Assembly: GCF_003436425.1 (NCBI RefSeq)
Contig: NZ_QSPK01000038.1
Coordinates: 1 to 21,953, forward strand
DNA from: Eubacterium sp. TM05-53
GTDB taxonomy: Bacteria > Bacillota_I > Bacilli_A > Erysipelotrichales > Erysipelotrichaceae
Length of the DNA stretch: 21,953 nt
Direction of reading: 5' to 3'
Position numbers and translations under genes: made by a program. Under the pieces are notes generated by a model. It ran no database searches and was not told the DNA's origin. It was given only the letters and a program-made list of their open reading frames with translations. Shown here in pieces: positions 1 through 6,672 of this stretch (positions within the stretch are counted from its first letter, which is position 1; the number at the start of each line of letters is the position of its first letter).

Positions 1-16
1 GAGTAGAGTCGAAAAG
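1..16. repeat. Probable left terminal inverted repeat
   Basis: gagtagagtcgaaaag aligns with gagcactgtcgaaaac, the inverted complement of 1726-1741 (12 of 16 identical). It sits 122 bases beyond the transposase stop codon. Confidence 0.5.
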
Positions 17-138
17 TAGGAAGTAAATACAAGAAAAGTCTTGGAAATAGAGGAACGATAGTTTTATAAAGCTATGACTAGAAAACAAGGCGCACTAAAA
101 ATAGTGAAAAATCACTTATTTTTTAAAAATTTCAATTC

Positions 139-1584
139 TTAAACCTCTGCTTTCAACCACGCATCAAGATGAAGGTTGATCCCTGCAATGATTGAGAAGA
201 ATCCGTTCTTTGCACCATTGCGTAGATGCATCTTGTGTAAGCCGTAAGTATTTAATACTGCATTGTTGATTCTTTCAGTGCAGGTACGATCTTTGTAAAT
301 AGATTTCCATTTAGGTGAACCATAAGAAACAGGACCTTTAAATCTAGGCTCATTGTCTTTGTCTTTAACATAGACAACTCTTCCATAGTCAGAGGTAGAA
401 CATGTTTGTGCAAAAGGACAGGAATCAATAAGTCCAGCTTTTAAAGGGCAGCGGTATTTCTTTCTGTAACGAGTATAGTCATATCCATCATATGTCATGG
501 TGTGGCCGCAACTACAGACTGGTATACCATCTGAATTGATAGATTCACCGGTTTTAGATTCAATCGATTTTCTTCGTTTATTATGATCAATCAAAGGAAT
601 GATATTCTTCTCTTGAAAAAACTGATAAATTGAGTTACTGTCAGAAGCGGAGTCTAGACACATATATTTAGGTTTTAGATCCGGGTTGATATCCAGCATC
701 TGAGCCGTAGCCGAAACACAGGTCAAAGCATCATGTCGAGATGCTTTTTCCAGAGAGATAAAAACAGGCAGATCAATGTGTAGAGACGGGTTGTGGAAAG
801 AGATATTGTAGAAAGTGAAGCCGAAAAAATACTGAGCAAGATCACTGTCCCACCCAATATCCGCATCCGGTGCAGAGAAACGATAGTTATTGTCAGGATC
901 AGGAGCATCTTGAACTTTATGTCCGTGACAGGAAGCGTGAACATGAAGGCATGAGCCATCACCAGAAAGAGTCGAATTGGCAGGTTCGATCAGGCCCATA
1001 TCAAGAGAAGGAATCACGACAATAGCGTTAAAAAGAGATTGCATGGTGAACAACAAGCGGTCTCTGTCGAACTCTGCACCGTTTCTGTATTTATCGCAAA
1101 TAGAAGAGGTGTCATCTTTGGTGAAATTAATAAGTTTTTCACCTTTGGCAGGCTTATTCTTAAATTTTTTCTTAATAATGAAAGATTGAGGAGCCAAGTC
1201 TGACAAATGCGGATCGAAGCCAGTAAGGCGAATGATAAAGTCATAGTGAGAAGAAGAATTAGGTGGATCAAAAGAGCCAATGAGATATTGAAGTAAAGAA
1301 TCATTGGCAAGATCATCACACCAAAGTTTGATAGAAGAATACTTAAGATGATTCATCAAGACGAAAGAACGAACTAAAACAGCGGGATCGATAGCGGGTC
1401 TACCTGTAAGAGAATAAAGAGGAAACAAAATATCGGAAGCAAGAGAAATATCGAGCTTGCGCAGTTTAGATAAAGCAGGACGATATTTAGATTTAAGAAG
1501 TTTTAATTGGGAAAGATCAAGATGAGATTTGTGAATAGTCAAGAAATCGCGATACTCCCAAATAGTAGAAACATGGTTAAGCAT
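139..1584 (-). CDS. DDE transposase, 481 aa
   Basis: It catalyses cutting and joining of the element's ends. The N-terminal part (about residues 60-120) has the pattern of the IS5/IS1182 N-terminal transposase domain: GRPAIDPAVLVRSFVLMNHL followed by a PPNSSSHYDF segment. Candidate catalytic residues are the Asp in LSGDGSCL, the Asp in YMCLDSASDSNS, and the Glu in CTERINNAVLNTYGLHKMHL, which has the usual E...R spacing and basic tail of this superfamily. A Cys-rich insert (CSCGHTMTYDGY, then CPLKAGLIDSCPFAQTC) lies between the second Asp and the Glu. The start is the ATG at 1584, preceded by GGGAGG with 8 bases of spacing. The frame is open throughout, so the gene looks intact and the element may be active. 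Confidence 0.85.
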   Translation of the reverse strand: MLNHVSTIWEYRDFLTIHKSHLDLSQLKLLKSKYRPALSKLRKLDISLASDILFPLYSLTGRPAIDPAVLVRSFVLMNHLKYSSIKLWCDDLANDSLLQYLIGSFDPPNSSSHYDFIIRLTGFDPHLSDLAPQSFIIKKKFKNKPAKGEKLINFTKDDTSSICDKYRNGAEFDRDRLLFTMQSLFNAIVVIPSLDMGLIEPANSTLSGDGSCLHVHASCHGHKVQDAPDPDNNYRFSAPDADIGWDSDLAQYFFGFTFYNISFHNPSLHIDLPVFISLEKASRHDALTCVSATAQMLDINPDLKPKYMCLDSASDSNSIYQFFQEKNIIPLIDHNKRRKSIESKTGESINSDGIPVCSCGHTMTYDGYDYTRYRKKYRCPLKAGLIDSCPFAQTCSTSDYGRVVYVKDKDNEPRFKGPVSYGSPKWKSIYKDRTCTERINNAVLNTYGLHKMHLRNGAKNGFFSIIAGINLHLDAWLKAEV

Positions 1585-1701
1585 AGAGCTGACCTCCCTT
1601 CACCTTCTTAGAATGAGAGCGGAGCGAGCCGCGAAAAGTGAGAAAAAGTCAAGAAAAAAGACAAAAAAGTGGAGGGAAATAAAAAAGAAGCTAATAAAAA
1701 A

Positions 1702-1741
1702 GAGCACTGTTTATCAGCTTCGAGAGTTTTCGACAGTGCTC
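1702..1741. repeat. Right IS end: hairpin containing the right terminal repeat
   Basis: gagcactgt (1702-1710) and acagtgctc (1733-1741) form a perfect 9-bp inverted repeat with a 22-base loop. The outer 16 bases (1726-1741) are the partner of the left repeat. The left end has no matching hairpin, so the ends are asymmetric. A hairpin at this place could limit read-in transcription or mark the end for the transposase; that is inference. Confidence 0.55.
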
Positions 1742-1765
1742 CAACAAGTATAGGAGGAAATATGT

Positions 1766-2265
1766 ATGTTTAAAAAGTTGATATTCACAGTCTAAGCTTC
1801 AATCCTTTTGATAAGATTGGAAAAGACTGGCTACTCATCAGTGCTACAAAAAATGGCAAAACCAACACTATGACCGCTTCATGGGGAACGCTTGGTCACT
1901 TATGGAATAAGGATGTTGCGATTATCTTTATTCGTCCACAAAGATACACAAAAGAATTCGTTGATGAAAGTGATACATTCACCCTATCTTTCTTTGATGA
2001 TAAACACAAAGAACTATCTTACTTAGGTACAAAATCAGGTAAGGATGAAGATAAAATTTCAAACGTGAATTTCCACGTTGAAATGGTAGATGGAAACCCT
2101 ACATTTAAAGAAGCTAAAGAAGTTTTTATTTGTAAAAAAATCTATGTTGGAAAACTAGAAAAAGAACATTTCTTATTACCTGAAATCTACGAAAAGAATT
2201 ATCCACTCGATGATTTACACTATGTATATATTGGAGAAATTACAGATGTCTATTCAAACAAATAA
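1766..2265 (+). pseudogene. Flavin reductase family protein, 5' frameshift
   Basis: The body from 1777 encodes a flavin reductase-like (PF01613-type) protein: FNPFDKIGKDWLLISATKNG, then NTMTASWGTLGHLWNKDV, then IFIRPQRYTKEFVDESD. Such proteins bind FMN and reduce it or use it for electron transfer. The expected start is ATG 1766, 8 bases after an AGGAGG site. Its frame reads ATG TTT AAA AAG and runs into a stop at 1793, because the A run at 1772-1776 has five As where six would give MFKK-VDIHSLSFNPF. In the body frame TAA at 1771 closes off the upstream ATG at 1762. The next in-frame ATG is at 1870, which would lose about 35 conserved residues. It is a recent one-base loss, a homopolymer sequencing error, or a gene with slippage. 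The 3' end overlaps pgeF by 20 bases. Confidence 0.75.
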
Positions 2266-3019
2266 GATTATTCATATTAATAATGATCATGTCTTTGGAG
2301 CTACAACACTAAAAGACATTGCACTTCCTGAAAAGAACAATACCGCACTACATGTTTGTATCGATTCAGAAGCTGTTATGATCAACCGCAAAAGATTGGC
2401 TAAAGAATTAAATATGCCCCTAGATAACTGGGCACTTCCTTGGCAAAAGCATACAAACAATATGGCCAGAGTTACTTCTAGTGATAAGGGTAAAGGTGCC
2501 TACAATAAAGATACAAGCATTATGAATGTAGATGCCGTATATACTACAGAACCAAACATTCTTATTGGCGTATTTACAGCAGATTGCTTAGGCATTCTTG
2601 TAGTTGATGAAACGACACCATGCATATGTGCCATTCATTCCGGATGGAAAGGTACAACATTAGAAATCACAAAAAAATGCCTGAGCGAATTAATTGAAAA
2701 AGATTTGATTCACCCTGAATCTTGTCACGTGTATTTTTCTCCAAGTATTCAATATGATTCTTTAGAAGTTGGTATGGAAGTTGTTGAACAAATGAAACAT
2801 ATCAGCATTGACACAACTCCATTCATTCGTTATATGCCAAATGAAAAAGCCTATATTGACAATCAAGGTATTAACATTGAAATGTGTAAAGAATTAGGTA
2901 TTCCCGAGAAAAACATTCATCCAAGTAAATATGATACAAAAAAAGAGCTCGACACTTGTTTCAGCTATCGTAATGATAAACAAACAGGCGAACACTTTAC
3001 ATTTGGATATATTAAATAA
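2246..3019 (+). CDS. pgeF: PgeF/YfiH laccase-domain purine nucleoside phosphorylase, 257 aa
   Basis: Members of this family (DUF152, related to human LACC1) are cytosolic zinc enzymes that cleave purine nucleosides with phosphate and also deaminate adenosine; the old name polyphenol oxidase is misleading. The three metal-ligand signatures are present: QKHTNN (H69), FTADCLGILVVD (C114) and AIHSGWKGT (H131). The family tail CFSYRNDKQTGEHFTFGYI is also there. The start chosen is ATG 2246, 9 bases after GGAGA. A more upstream ATG at 2210 would add 12 residues inside the preceding gene with no ribosome site. It overlaps the flavin reductase reading frame by 20 bases, so the two were one transcription unit. 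A terminator follows directly. The length is normal for the family and all key residues are kept. Confidence 0.9.
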   Translation: MSIQTNKIIHINNDHVFGATTLKDIALPEKNNTALHVCIDSEAVMINRKRLAKELNMPLDNWALPWQKHTNNMARVTSSDKGKGAYNKDTSIMNVDAVYTTEPNILIGVFTADCLGILVVDETTPCICAIHSGWKGTTLEITKKCLSELIEKDLIHPESCHVYFSPSIQYDSLEVGMEVVEQMKHISIDTTPFIRYMPNEKAYIDNQGINIEMCKELGIPEKNIHPSKYDTKKELDTCFSYRNDKQTGEHFTFGYIK

Positions 3020-3045
3020 ACCCAAGTTAGCAGCTTGGGTTCTTT
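3019..3045 (+). terminator. Terminator after pgeF
   Basis: aacccaag (3019-3026) and cttgggtt (3034-3041) form an 8-bp stem with a 7-base loop, followed by cttttg. The stem is also the last codons of the small minus-strand gene that ends at 3027, so the convergent genes share it. Confidence 0.8.
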
Positions 3046-3311
3046 TGTCTTTCGCGAAGACGATTATCTAAATTGACCTTGCGATAGATTTCGGCATGCA
3101 GTTCATAGAAATCCATAGATTTCAACATATCCTTTTTTTCCTTCGAACAATCCGGTCTGTCTAGGTAGTACAAGAACTGTGAATCTTGGCACATATAGAT
3201 AACTACGGCAAGTCCACAATCGAGGACATACGTTCTGGCATAAACATTTTTTTGATTATGAACTAGTTCTCTAGCGAAATCTTCTGGTTCAAGATGGACG
3301 ACTGTACACAT
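3027..3311 (-). CDS. Small conserved-looking protein, 94 aa, paralog of the next gene
   Basis: I do not recognise this protein. It is predicted cytosolic, with no signal peptide or membrane segment. It is clearly related to the protein at 3425-3691. Shared blocks are VVHLEPEDFA versus VVRLNPVDFA near the start, VLDCGLAVVIY versus VLDNGIAGIVY in the middle, LYYLDRPD versus FYYLDRLD, and an ELHAEI/ELRQEI segment near the end. The pattern of alternating hydrophobic strands followed by a helix suggests a small alpha-beta fold. A strong AAGGAGG lies 8 bases before ATG 3311 and a good sigma-A promoter lies just upstream, so it is probably expressed as its own unit. It is rich in charged residues and ends with a basic tail (RLRERQKN). 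Confidence 0.75.
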   Translation of the reverse strand: MCTVVHLEPEDFARELVHNQKNVYARTYVLDCGLAVVIYMCQDSQFLYYLDRPDCSKEKKDMLKSMDFYELHAEIYRKVNLDNRLRERQKNPSC

Positions 3312-3336
3312 TTCTTATACCTCCTTTGACATTTGC

Positions 3337-3365
3337 ATTATGTATGAATTATTGAATCTTCTCAA
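3337..3365 (-). promoter_or_regulatory. Promoter of the 94-aa gene
   Basis: On the minus strand, TTGAGA (3365-3360) and CATAAT (3342-3337) are separated by exactly 17 bases, and the predicted start of transcription falls just before the AAGGAGG ribosome site. Confidence 0.65.
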
Positions 3366-3424
3366 CAGTTTAACTTAATTATTTGGTTTTCCAAGTTTTT
3401 ATTTATGATTCAAAAGATTTTAAG

Positions 3425-3691
3425 TTATTTTGAGTTGGCTACAAAAATTTTAAGCTTTAACGCTATTTCTTGTCTCAATTCCATTACATTCATTTTTCTT
3501 AATTCTTCTTTTTTAGAAACATCAACATCTAAACGATCCAAATAATAAAAATCATCACCTACATAATATCCATATACAATGCCGGCAATACCATTATCCA
3601 AAACAATTGGTGTGGGAATCAATTGTTCCTTATTTTTCATCATTGCCTTCGCAAAATCAACCGGATTTAATCGAACTACCATATCTATCAC
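3425..3691 (-). CDS. Small protein, 88 aa, paralog of the 94-aa gene
   Basis: Function unknown. It aligns along its whole length with the neighbour at 3027-3311 (LNPVDFA, IVLDNGIAGIVYGY, FYYLDRLD, MELRQEIALKLK), so the two arose by tandem duplication and then diverged widely. GTG 3691 is used as start because it gives the same N-terminal length as the paralog. The ATG at 3682 is an alternative, and neither has a strong ribosome site. Both genes are on the same strand, 113 bases apart, and the downstream copy has its own promoter. The family could be linked to the DeoR genes, which start divergently 146 bases away, but nothing in the sequence proves it. Confidence 0.65.
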   Translation of the reverse strand: MIDMVVRLNPVDFAKAMMKNKEQLIPTPIVLDNGIAGIVYGYYVGDDFYYLDRLDVDVSKKEELRKMNVMELRQEIALKLKIFVANSK

Positions 3692-3750
3692 ACGCTTTCT
3701 TTAGACAATCTCATTATGATAGAAAAGCATTTGAAATACATTAAATTATC

Positions 3751-3806
3751 ACAAATAATTTGTATTCCAATTTATTTGTTCATTTTCAAAATATTTCATC
3801 TATAAT
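3751..3806 (+). promoter_or_regulatory. Promoter and candidate operator of the tandem DeoR genes
   Basis: TATAAT at 3801-3806 lies 19 bases after TTGTTC (3776-3781), or 18 after TGTTCA. Just upstream is a perfect palindrome, acaaat-a-atttgt (3751-3763), and a second atttgt at 3774-3779 that runs into the -35. Repeats over a -35 fit autoregulation by one of the encoded DeoR proteins or divergent control of the small gene at 3425. The promoter is the firmer part of this call. Confidence 0.5.
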
Positions 3807-3837
3807 TTAGTTGGATACAAAAGAAAAAGGTGAAATT

Positions 3838-4605
3838 ATGTCAAAGAAAAAAGAAGAAAGACAACTTCAGATTCGTCAAATTCTAGAAGAAAAAGAGAAA
3901 ATAAAAGTTACGGAACTCGCTAAATTACTTTCTGTCACTCCCGAAACACTACGCAAAGATTTAAGTGAACTACAAGAAAGAAAAATAGTAATCAAAGAAC
4001 ATGGCTATGCCAAGATTCAAAGTTCTTCTGTCGAGACGTTTGTCGAATTAAAAGCACAAAAAAACAAGGAAATGAAAAAAGTTGTGGCTCTAGAAGCGTT
4101 CAGCCGAATTGAAAATGGTATGATTGTATATTTAGATTCAGGAAGTACAATTCTAACTGCCATAAGTGCTCTAAAGAATAAGAACGATATCACCATTGTC
4201 ACCAATTCTATTCTTGTAGCTTATGAATGTGCCAACATGAATTTAAATATCATTATGGCAGGCGGTTTATTATTTAATATAGGAAAAAGGACCTATGGAC
4301 ATTTCGCAACTGAAATCATTGACCATTTAAATATAGATCTAGCTATTATGGGAACCGATGCCTTCACTGAAAAGAGTCATGGATTTACAACTATTTCTGC
4401 CGATGAATTAGGTTTTAAAAGACATGTCATGAATCAATCCGCGCAAAAGATCATGATAAGTGATGCGAGTAAAGTTAATAATAAGGCCGATATTGCTCCC
4501 TATGCCTTTTGTAAGTTTAATGAATTTGATGAATTCATCACAAACCATTTAACACCCGAACAATATGATGTTGTAAAAACAATTAAGAAAGTAACACAGG
4601 TGTAG
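3838..4605 (+). CDS. DeoR/GlpR family transcription regulator, 255 aa
   Basis: This is a DNA-binding repressor of the type that senses a phosphorylated sugar or related metabolite. The N-terminal winged helix-turn-helix is clear: ERQLQIRQILEEKEKIKVTE, then LLSVTPETLRKDLSELQERK, then KEHGYA. It is followed by the DeoR C-terminal sensor domain with GMIVYLDSGSTILTAISAL and ITIVTNSILVAYECANMNLN. The start ATG 3838 follows AAAGGTGA with 5 bases of spacing and gives the same MSKKK-ERQ start as the paralog behind it. A TTG at 3811 would add nine residues but lies on top of the leader. The stop is 3 bases before the next gene, so both are cotranscribed. No sugar operon lies beside them, so the target is unknown. 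Confidence 0.9.
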   Translation: MSKKKEERQLQIRQILEEKEKIKVTELAKLLSVTPETLRKDLSELQERKIVIKEHGYAKIQSSSVETFVELKAQKNKEMKKVVALEAFSRIENGMIVYLDSGSTILTAISALKNKNDITIVTNSILVAYECANMNLNIIMAGGLLFNIGKRTYGHFATEIIDHLNIDLAIMGTDAFTEKSHGFTTISADELGFKRHVMNQSAQKIMISDASKVNNKADIAPYAFCKFNEFDEFITNHLTPEQYDVVKTIKKVTQV

Positions 4606-4608
4606 CTT

Positions 4609-5367
4609 ATGTCCAAAAAGAAAGATGAAAGACAATTCAAGATTCGTCAACTTCTACAGGAACACCACAAAATCAAAATATCCGATTTAGCTACTTATTT
4701 CAACACTTCAAGTGAAACTATTCGTAAAGATATTATTGATCTCGAAGATTCCAATATTATAAAAAAAGAACATGGCTATGCCATCCTTTTAGAAGAACCA
4801 GATGAAATGCCCATTTCATTAAGAAATCAAGAATATATCGAAGAAAAGAAACAAATTATGAAGAAAGCTTGTACCTTTATTAAAGAAGGCATGATTGTAT
4901 ATTTAGATGCCGGAAGTACATGTCAAGCAGGCATTCCTTTTCTTCAATCCATCCAAAATATTACAATTGTGACTAACTCCATTTTTATAGCCTACAAATG
5001 CGCAAGACTTAATATGCACGTTATACTCATTGGTGGAAACATTTCCAACAATGCCTATCGCTCTTATGGAAACCTCGCCAGTGAAACTATAGATTATATT
5101 CATATTGATGTTGCGATTTTAGGAACCAAGGGATTTAAAGACAACGATGGATTTACCACTTATGAAAATGAATATGGATTAAAGCGACACATTCTTCAAC
5201 AAAGTGAAAAAATCATTGTGGTAACAGACCATAGTAAGTTCAATATTCAGCCTGAATGCACGTATTGTAAATTTAAAGAAGTAGATGTATTTATTTCAAA
5301 CACATTAACTAAAGAAGAAAAAGCACAAATCCAAGTAATCCCAGAAATAATAGAGGCAGAAGTTTAA
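4609..5367 (+). CDS. DeoR/GlpR family transcription regulator, 252 aa, tandem paralog
   Basis: It has the same architecture as the preceding gene: winged HTH (ERQFKIRQLLQEHHKIKISD, then FNTSSETIRKDIIDLED, then KKEHGYA) and a sensor domain with GMIVYLDAGSTCQAGIPFL and ITIVTNSIFIAYKCARLNMH. The two proteins are closely similar in the first 60 residues, especially the recognition-helix region (SETIRKDI versus PETLRKDL), but differ more in the sensor half. They may therefore read similar DNA sites in response to different ligands, or form heteromers. AGGTG inside the end of the upstream gene, 7 bases before the ATG, serves as ribosome site. The gene ends at a hairpin shared with the convergent CDF gene. 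Confidence 0.9.
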   Translation: MSKKKDERQFKIRQLLQEHHKIKISDLATYFNTSSETIRKDIIDLEDSNIIKKEHGYAILLEEPDEMPISLRNQEYIEEKKQIMKKACTFIKEGMIVYLDAGSTCQAGIPFLQSIQNITIVTNSIFIAYKCARLNMHVILIGGNISNNAYRSYGNLASETIDYIHIDVAILGTKGFKDNDGFTTYENEYGLKRHILQQSEKIIVVTDHSKFNIQPECTYCKFKEVDVFISNTLTKEEKAQIQVIPEIIEAEV

Positions 5368-5379
5368 ACGCTTCTGCCT
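5354..5379. terminator. Hairpin between convergent DeoR and CDF genes
   Basis: aggcagaag (5354-5362) and cttctgcct (5371-5379) form a perfect 9-bp stem with an 8-base loop, lying exactly across the two convergent stop codons. Neither side has a good T run, so it may be a weak bidirectional terminator or mainly an mRNA 3' end protector. Confidence 0.55.
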
Positions 5380-6539
5380 TATGCGTATGGATGATCAATT
5401 GTGAGTACTAAATAAATCTTTTTATTCGATTGAATATGTTTTAGAAGCATTGCCTCAATTTCTTCCTGCGTATATTTTTCTTCAAATGGAATCACCAAAT
5501 CAAACACCAAATTCACATGTGTTGGTCCAGACACAATTCTAAAATCATGAAATCCCCATTTCGGATCAATTTGATGAATGGCTTCGATCACTTTTGCACG
5601 ATACAACTCCGTTTCTGGATCATTTACCTTTACTGGATCCATATGTAAAACCAAATCAATATTCATATTCTCTTTGACTTCACGCTCTATATTATCAATA
5701 TGATCATGCGTTTCAAAAATATCTTTTGAAGAATCCACTTCTACGTGAGCACTCGCAAAAATCTTATTTGGACCATAATTATGCAGCATCATATCATGCA
5801 CACCTAAAATTGCAGGATGGGCCATGATTCTATCTACAATATTGTGTACAAGTTCAGGATCGGGTGCTTCTCCAATCAAAGAATTGATCATATCTCTTAA
5901 TAAGCCATAAGCTCCATAAAGGATAATCCCAGAAACCACAATACCCATATAGCCATCTAAATTGAAATGTAAAACAGGAGACAACAATGTCGATACAAGT
6001 ACGGCTGTTGTTCCACATACATCACTAATGGAATCCAATGCAGTAGCTTCTAATAAACTTGAATCATATGTTTTAGATAGTTTCTTATTGTATGTATACA
6101 TCCAGAATTTTACGATAATAGAAATAATAAGGATAATGACAGACACAATTCTAAAATCAATACTTCCTGGATGAATCACTTTAGAAATACTTTCTTTTGC
6201 GGTTTCAAAACCTAAAACTAAAATCAATATACCTACAAACAAGGACGCAATCGTTTCCGTTCTTTCATGACCAAATGGATGATCTTTATCTGCCGGTTTA
6301 TTGGCAAGATGAAAAGATAGAATCGAAATGATGTTTGATCCAGCATCCGTTAAGTTATTTACACCATCGGCTTGAATAGATACCGAATGTACAATGGTAC
6401 CAATCACAAATTTAATCACAAATAAAAATAAGTTATTAAGAATTCCAACGATTCCCGATAATTTACCAACACTCGTTCTCACACCGGCATCTTTTGTATC
6501 TTGATAATTCTTTATAAATCTACGCACTAAAAAATTCAT
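5379..6539 (-). CDS. Cation diffusion facilitator, probable Mn(II) exporter, 386 aa
   Basis: This is a membrane exporter of divalent metal driven by proton exchange, working as a dimer. It has about six transmembrane segments in residues 25-215 and a cytosolic C-terminal dimerisation domain (about 215-300). An extra tail of roughly 85 residues (HQIDPKWGFHDFRIVSGP onward) resembles a second ferredoxin-like dimer domain. The transport site is N61-x3-D65 (NNLTD, TM2) and D169-x3-D173 (DSISD, TM5). Zinc exporters have Asp or His at the first position of TM2 and His in TM5. The Asn/Asp with Asp/Asp set is the one described for manganese exporters such as MntE, so Mn is the best guess. The start ATG 6539 follows GAGGGTGG by 5 bases; a GTG nine bases upstream would overlap that site. 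It is transcribed alone. Confidence 0.85.
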   Translation of the reverse strand: MNFLVRRFIKNYQDTKDAGVRTSVGKLSGIVGILNNLFLFVIKFVIGTIVHSVSIQADGVNNLTDAGSNIISILSFHLANKPADKDHPFGHERTETIASLFVGILILVLGFETAKESISKVIHPGSIDFRIVSVIILIISIIVKFWMYTYNKKLSKTYDSSLLEATALDSISDVCGTTAVLVSTLLSPVLHFNLDGYMGIVVSGIILYGAYGLLRDMINSLIGEAPDPELVHNIVDRIMAHPAILGVHDMMLHNYGPNKIFASAHVEVDSSKDIFETHDHIDNIEREVKENMNIDLVLHMDPVKVNDPETELYRAKVIEAIHQIDPKWGFHDFRIVSGPTHVNLVFDLVIPFEEKYTQEEIEAMLLKHIQSNKKIYLVLTIDHPYA

Positions 6540-6561
6540 TATTACCACCCTCAGTCTATAA

Positions 6562-6590
6562 AGTATAGCTTACTTAAAGAAGAAACACAA
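6562..6590 (-). promoter_or_regulatory. Promoter of the CDF gene
   Basis: On the minus strand, TTGTGT (6590-6585), a 17-base spacer and TATACT (6567-6562) precede the GAGGGTGG ribosome site. The leader would be only about 15 bases, too short for a metal riboswitch. Confidence 0.5.
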
Positions 6591-6622
6591 AACGAAACAG
6601 GTAGTATTATATAACTTTCAAG

Positions 6623-6649
6623 TTGAAACTTTTTATGAAATCGTATACA
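6623..6649 (+). promoter_or_regulatory. Possible promoter of the HAD phosphatase gene
   Basis: TTGAAA (6623-6628) and TATACA (6644-6649) have 15-base spacing, shorter than ideal. The other -10-like hexamer, GATAAT at 6655, would place the start inside the ribosome site and is less likely. Confidence 0.35.
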
Positions 6650-6672
6650 TTTTAGATAATGGAGGTACATTT

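Larger units (their letters stand above)
1..1741 (-). mobile_element. Insertion sequence with DDE transposase (IS1182/IS5-like)
   Basis: A single large transposase gene fills the element. The first 16 bases of the window (gagtagagtcgaaaag) match the inverted complement of 1726-1741 at 12 of 16 positions, including an unbroken gtcgaaaa, so these look like imperfect terminal inverted repeats and the element probably spans 1-1741. The left edge coincides with the window start, so a few more bases outside cannot be excluded and no target duplication can be checked. The right edge lies 10 bases before the ribosome binding site of the flavin reductase remnant, so the insertion replaced that gene's native upstream region. 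The family name rests on the transposase architecture and is less certain than the element itself. Confidence 0.75.

Noticed and set aside
1759..1793. Programmed -1 frameshifting to express the flavin reductase
   Set aside because: The site reads T-AAA-AAG, so the P-site codon would re-pair with TAA, and no downstream stem is evident. A simple deletion or sequencing error is more likely.
6540..6672. Manganese riboswitch (yybP-ykoY type) ahead of the CDF gene
   Set aside because: The divergent intergenic region is 133 bases and the likely promoter leaves a leader of about 15 bases, too short for that RNA.
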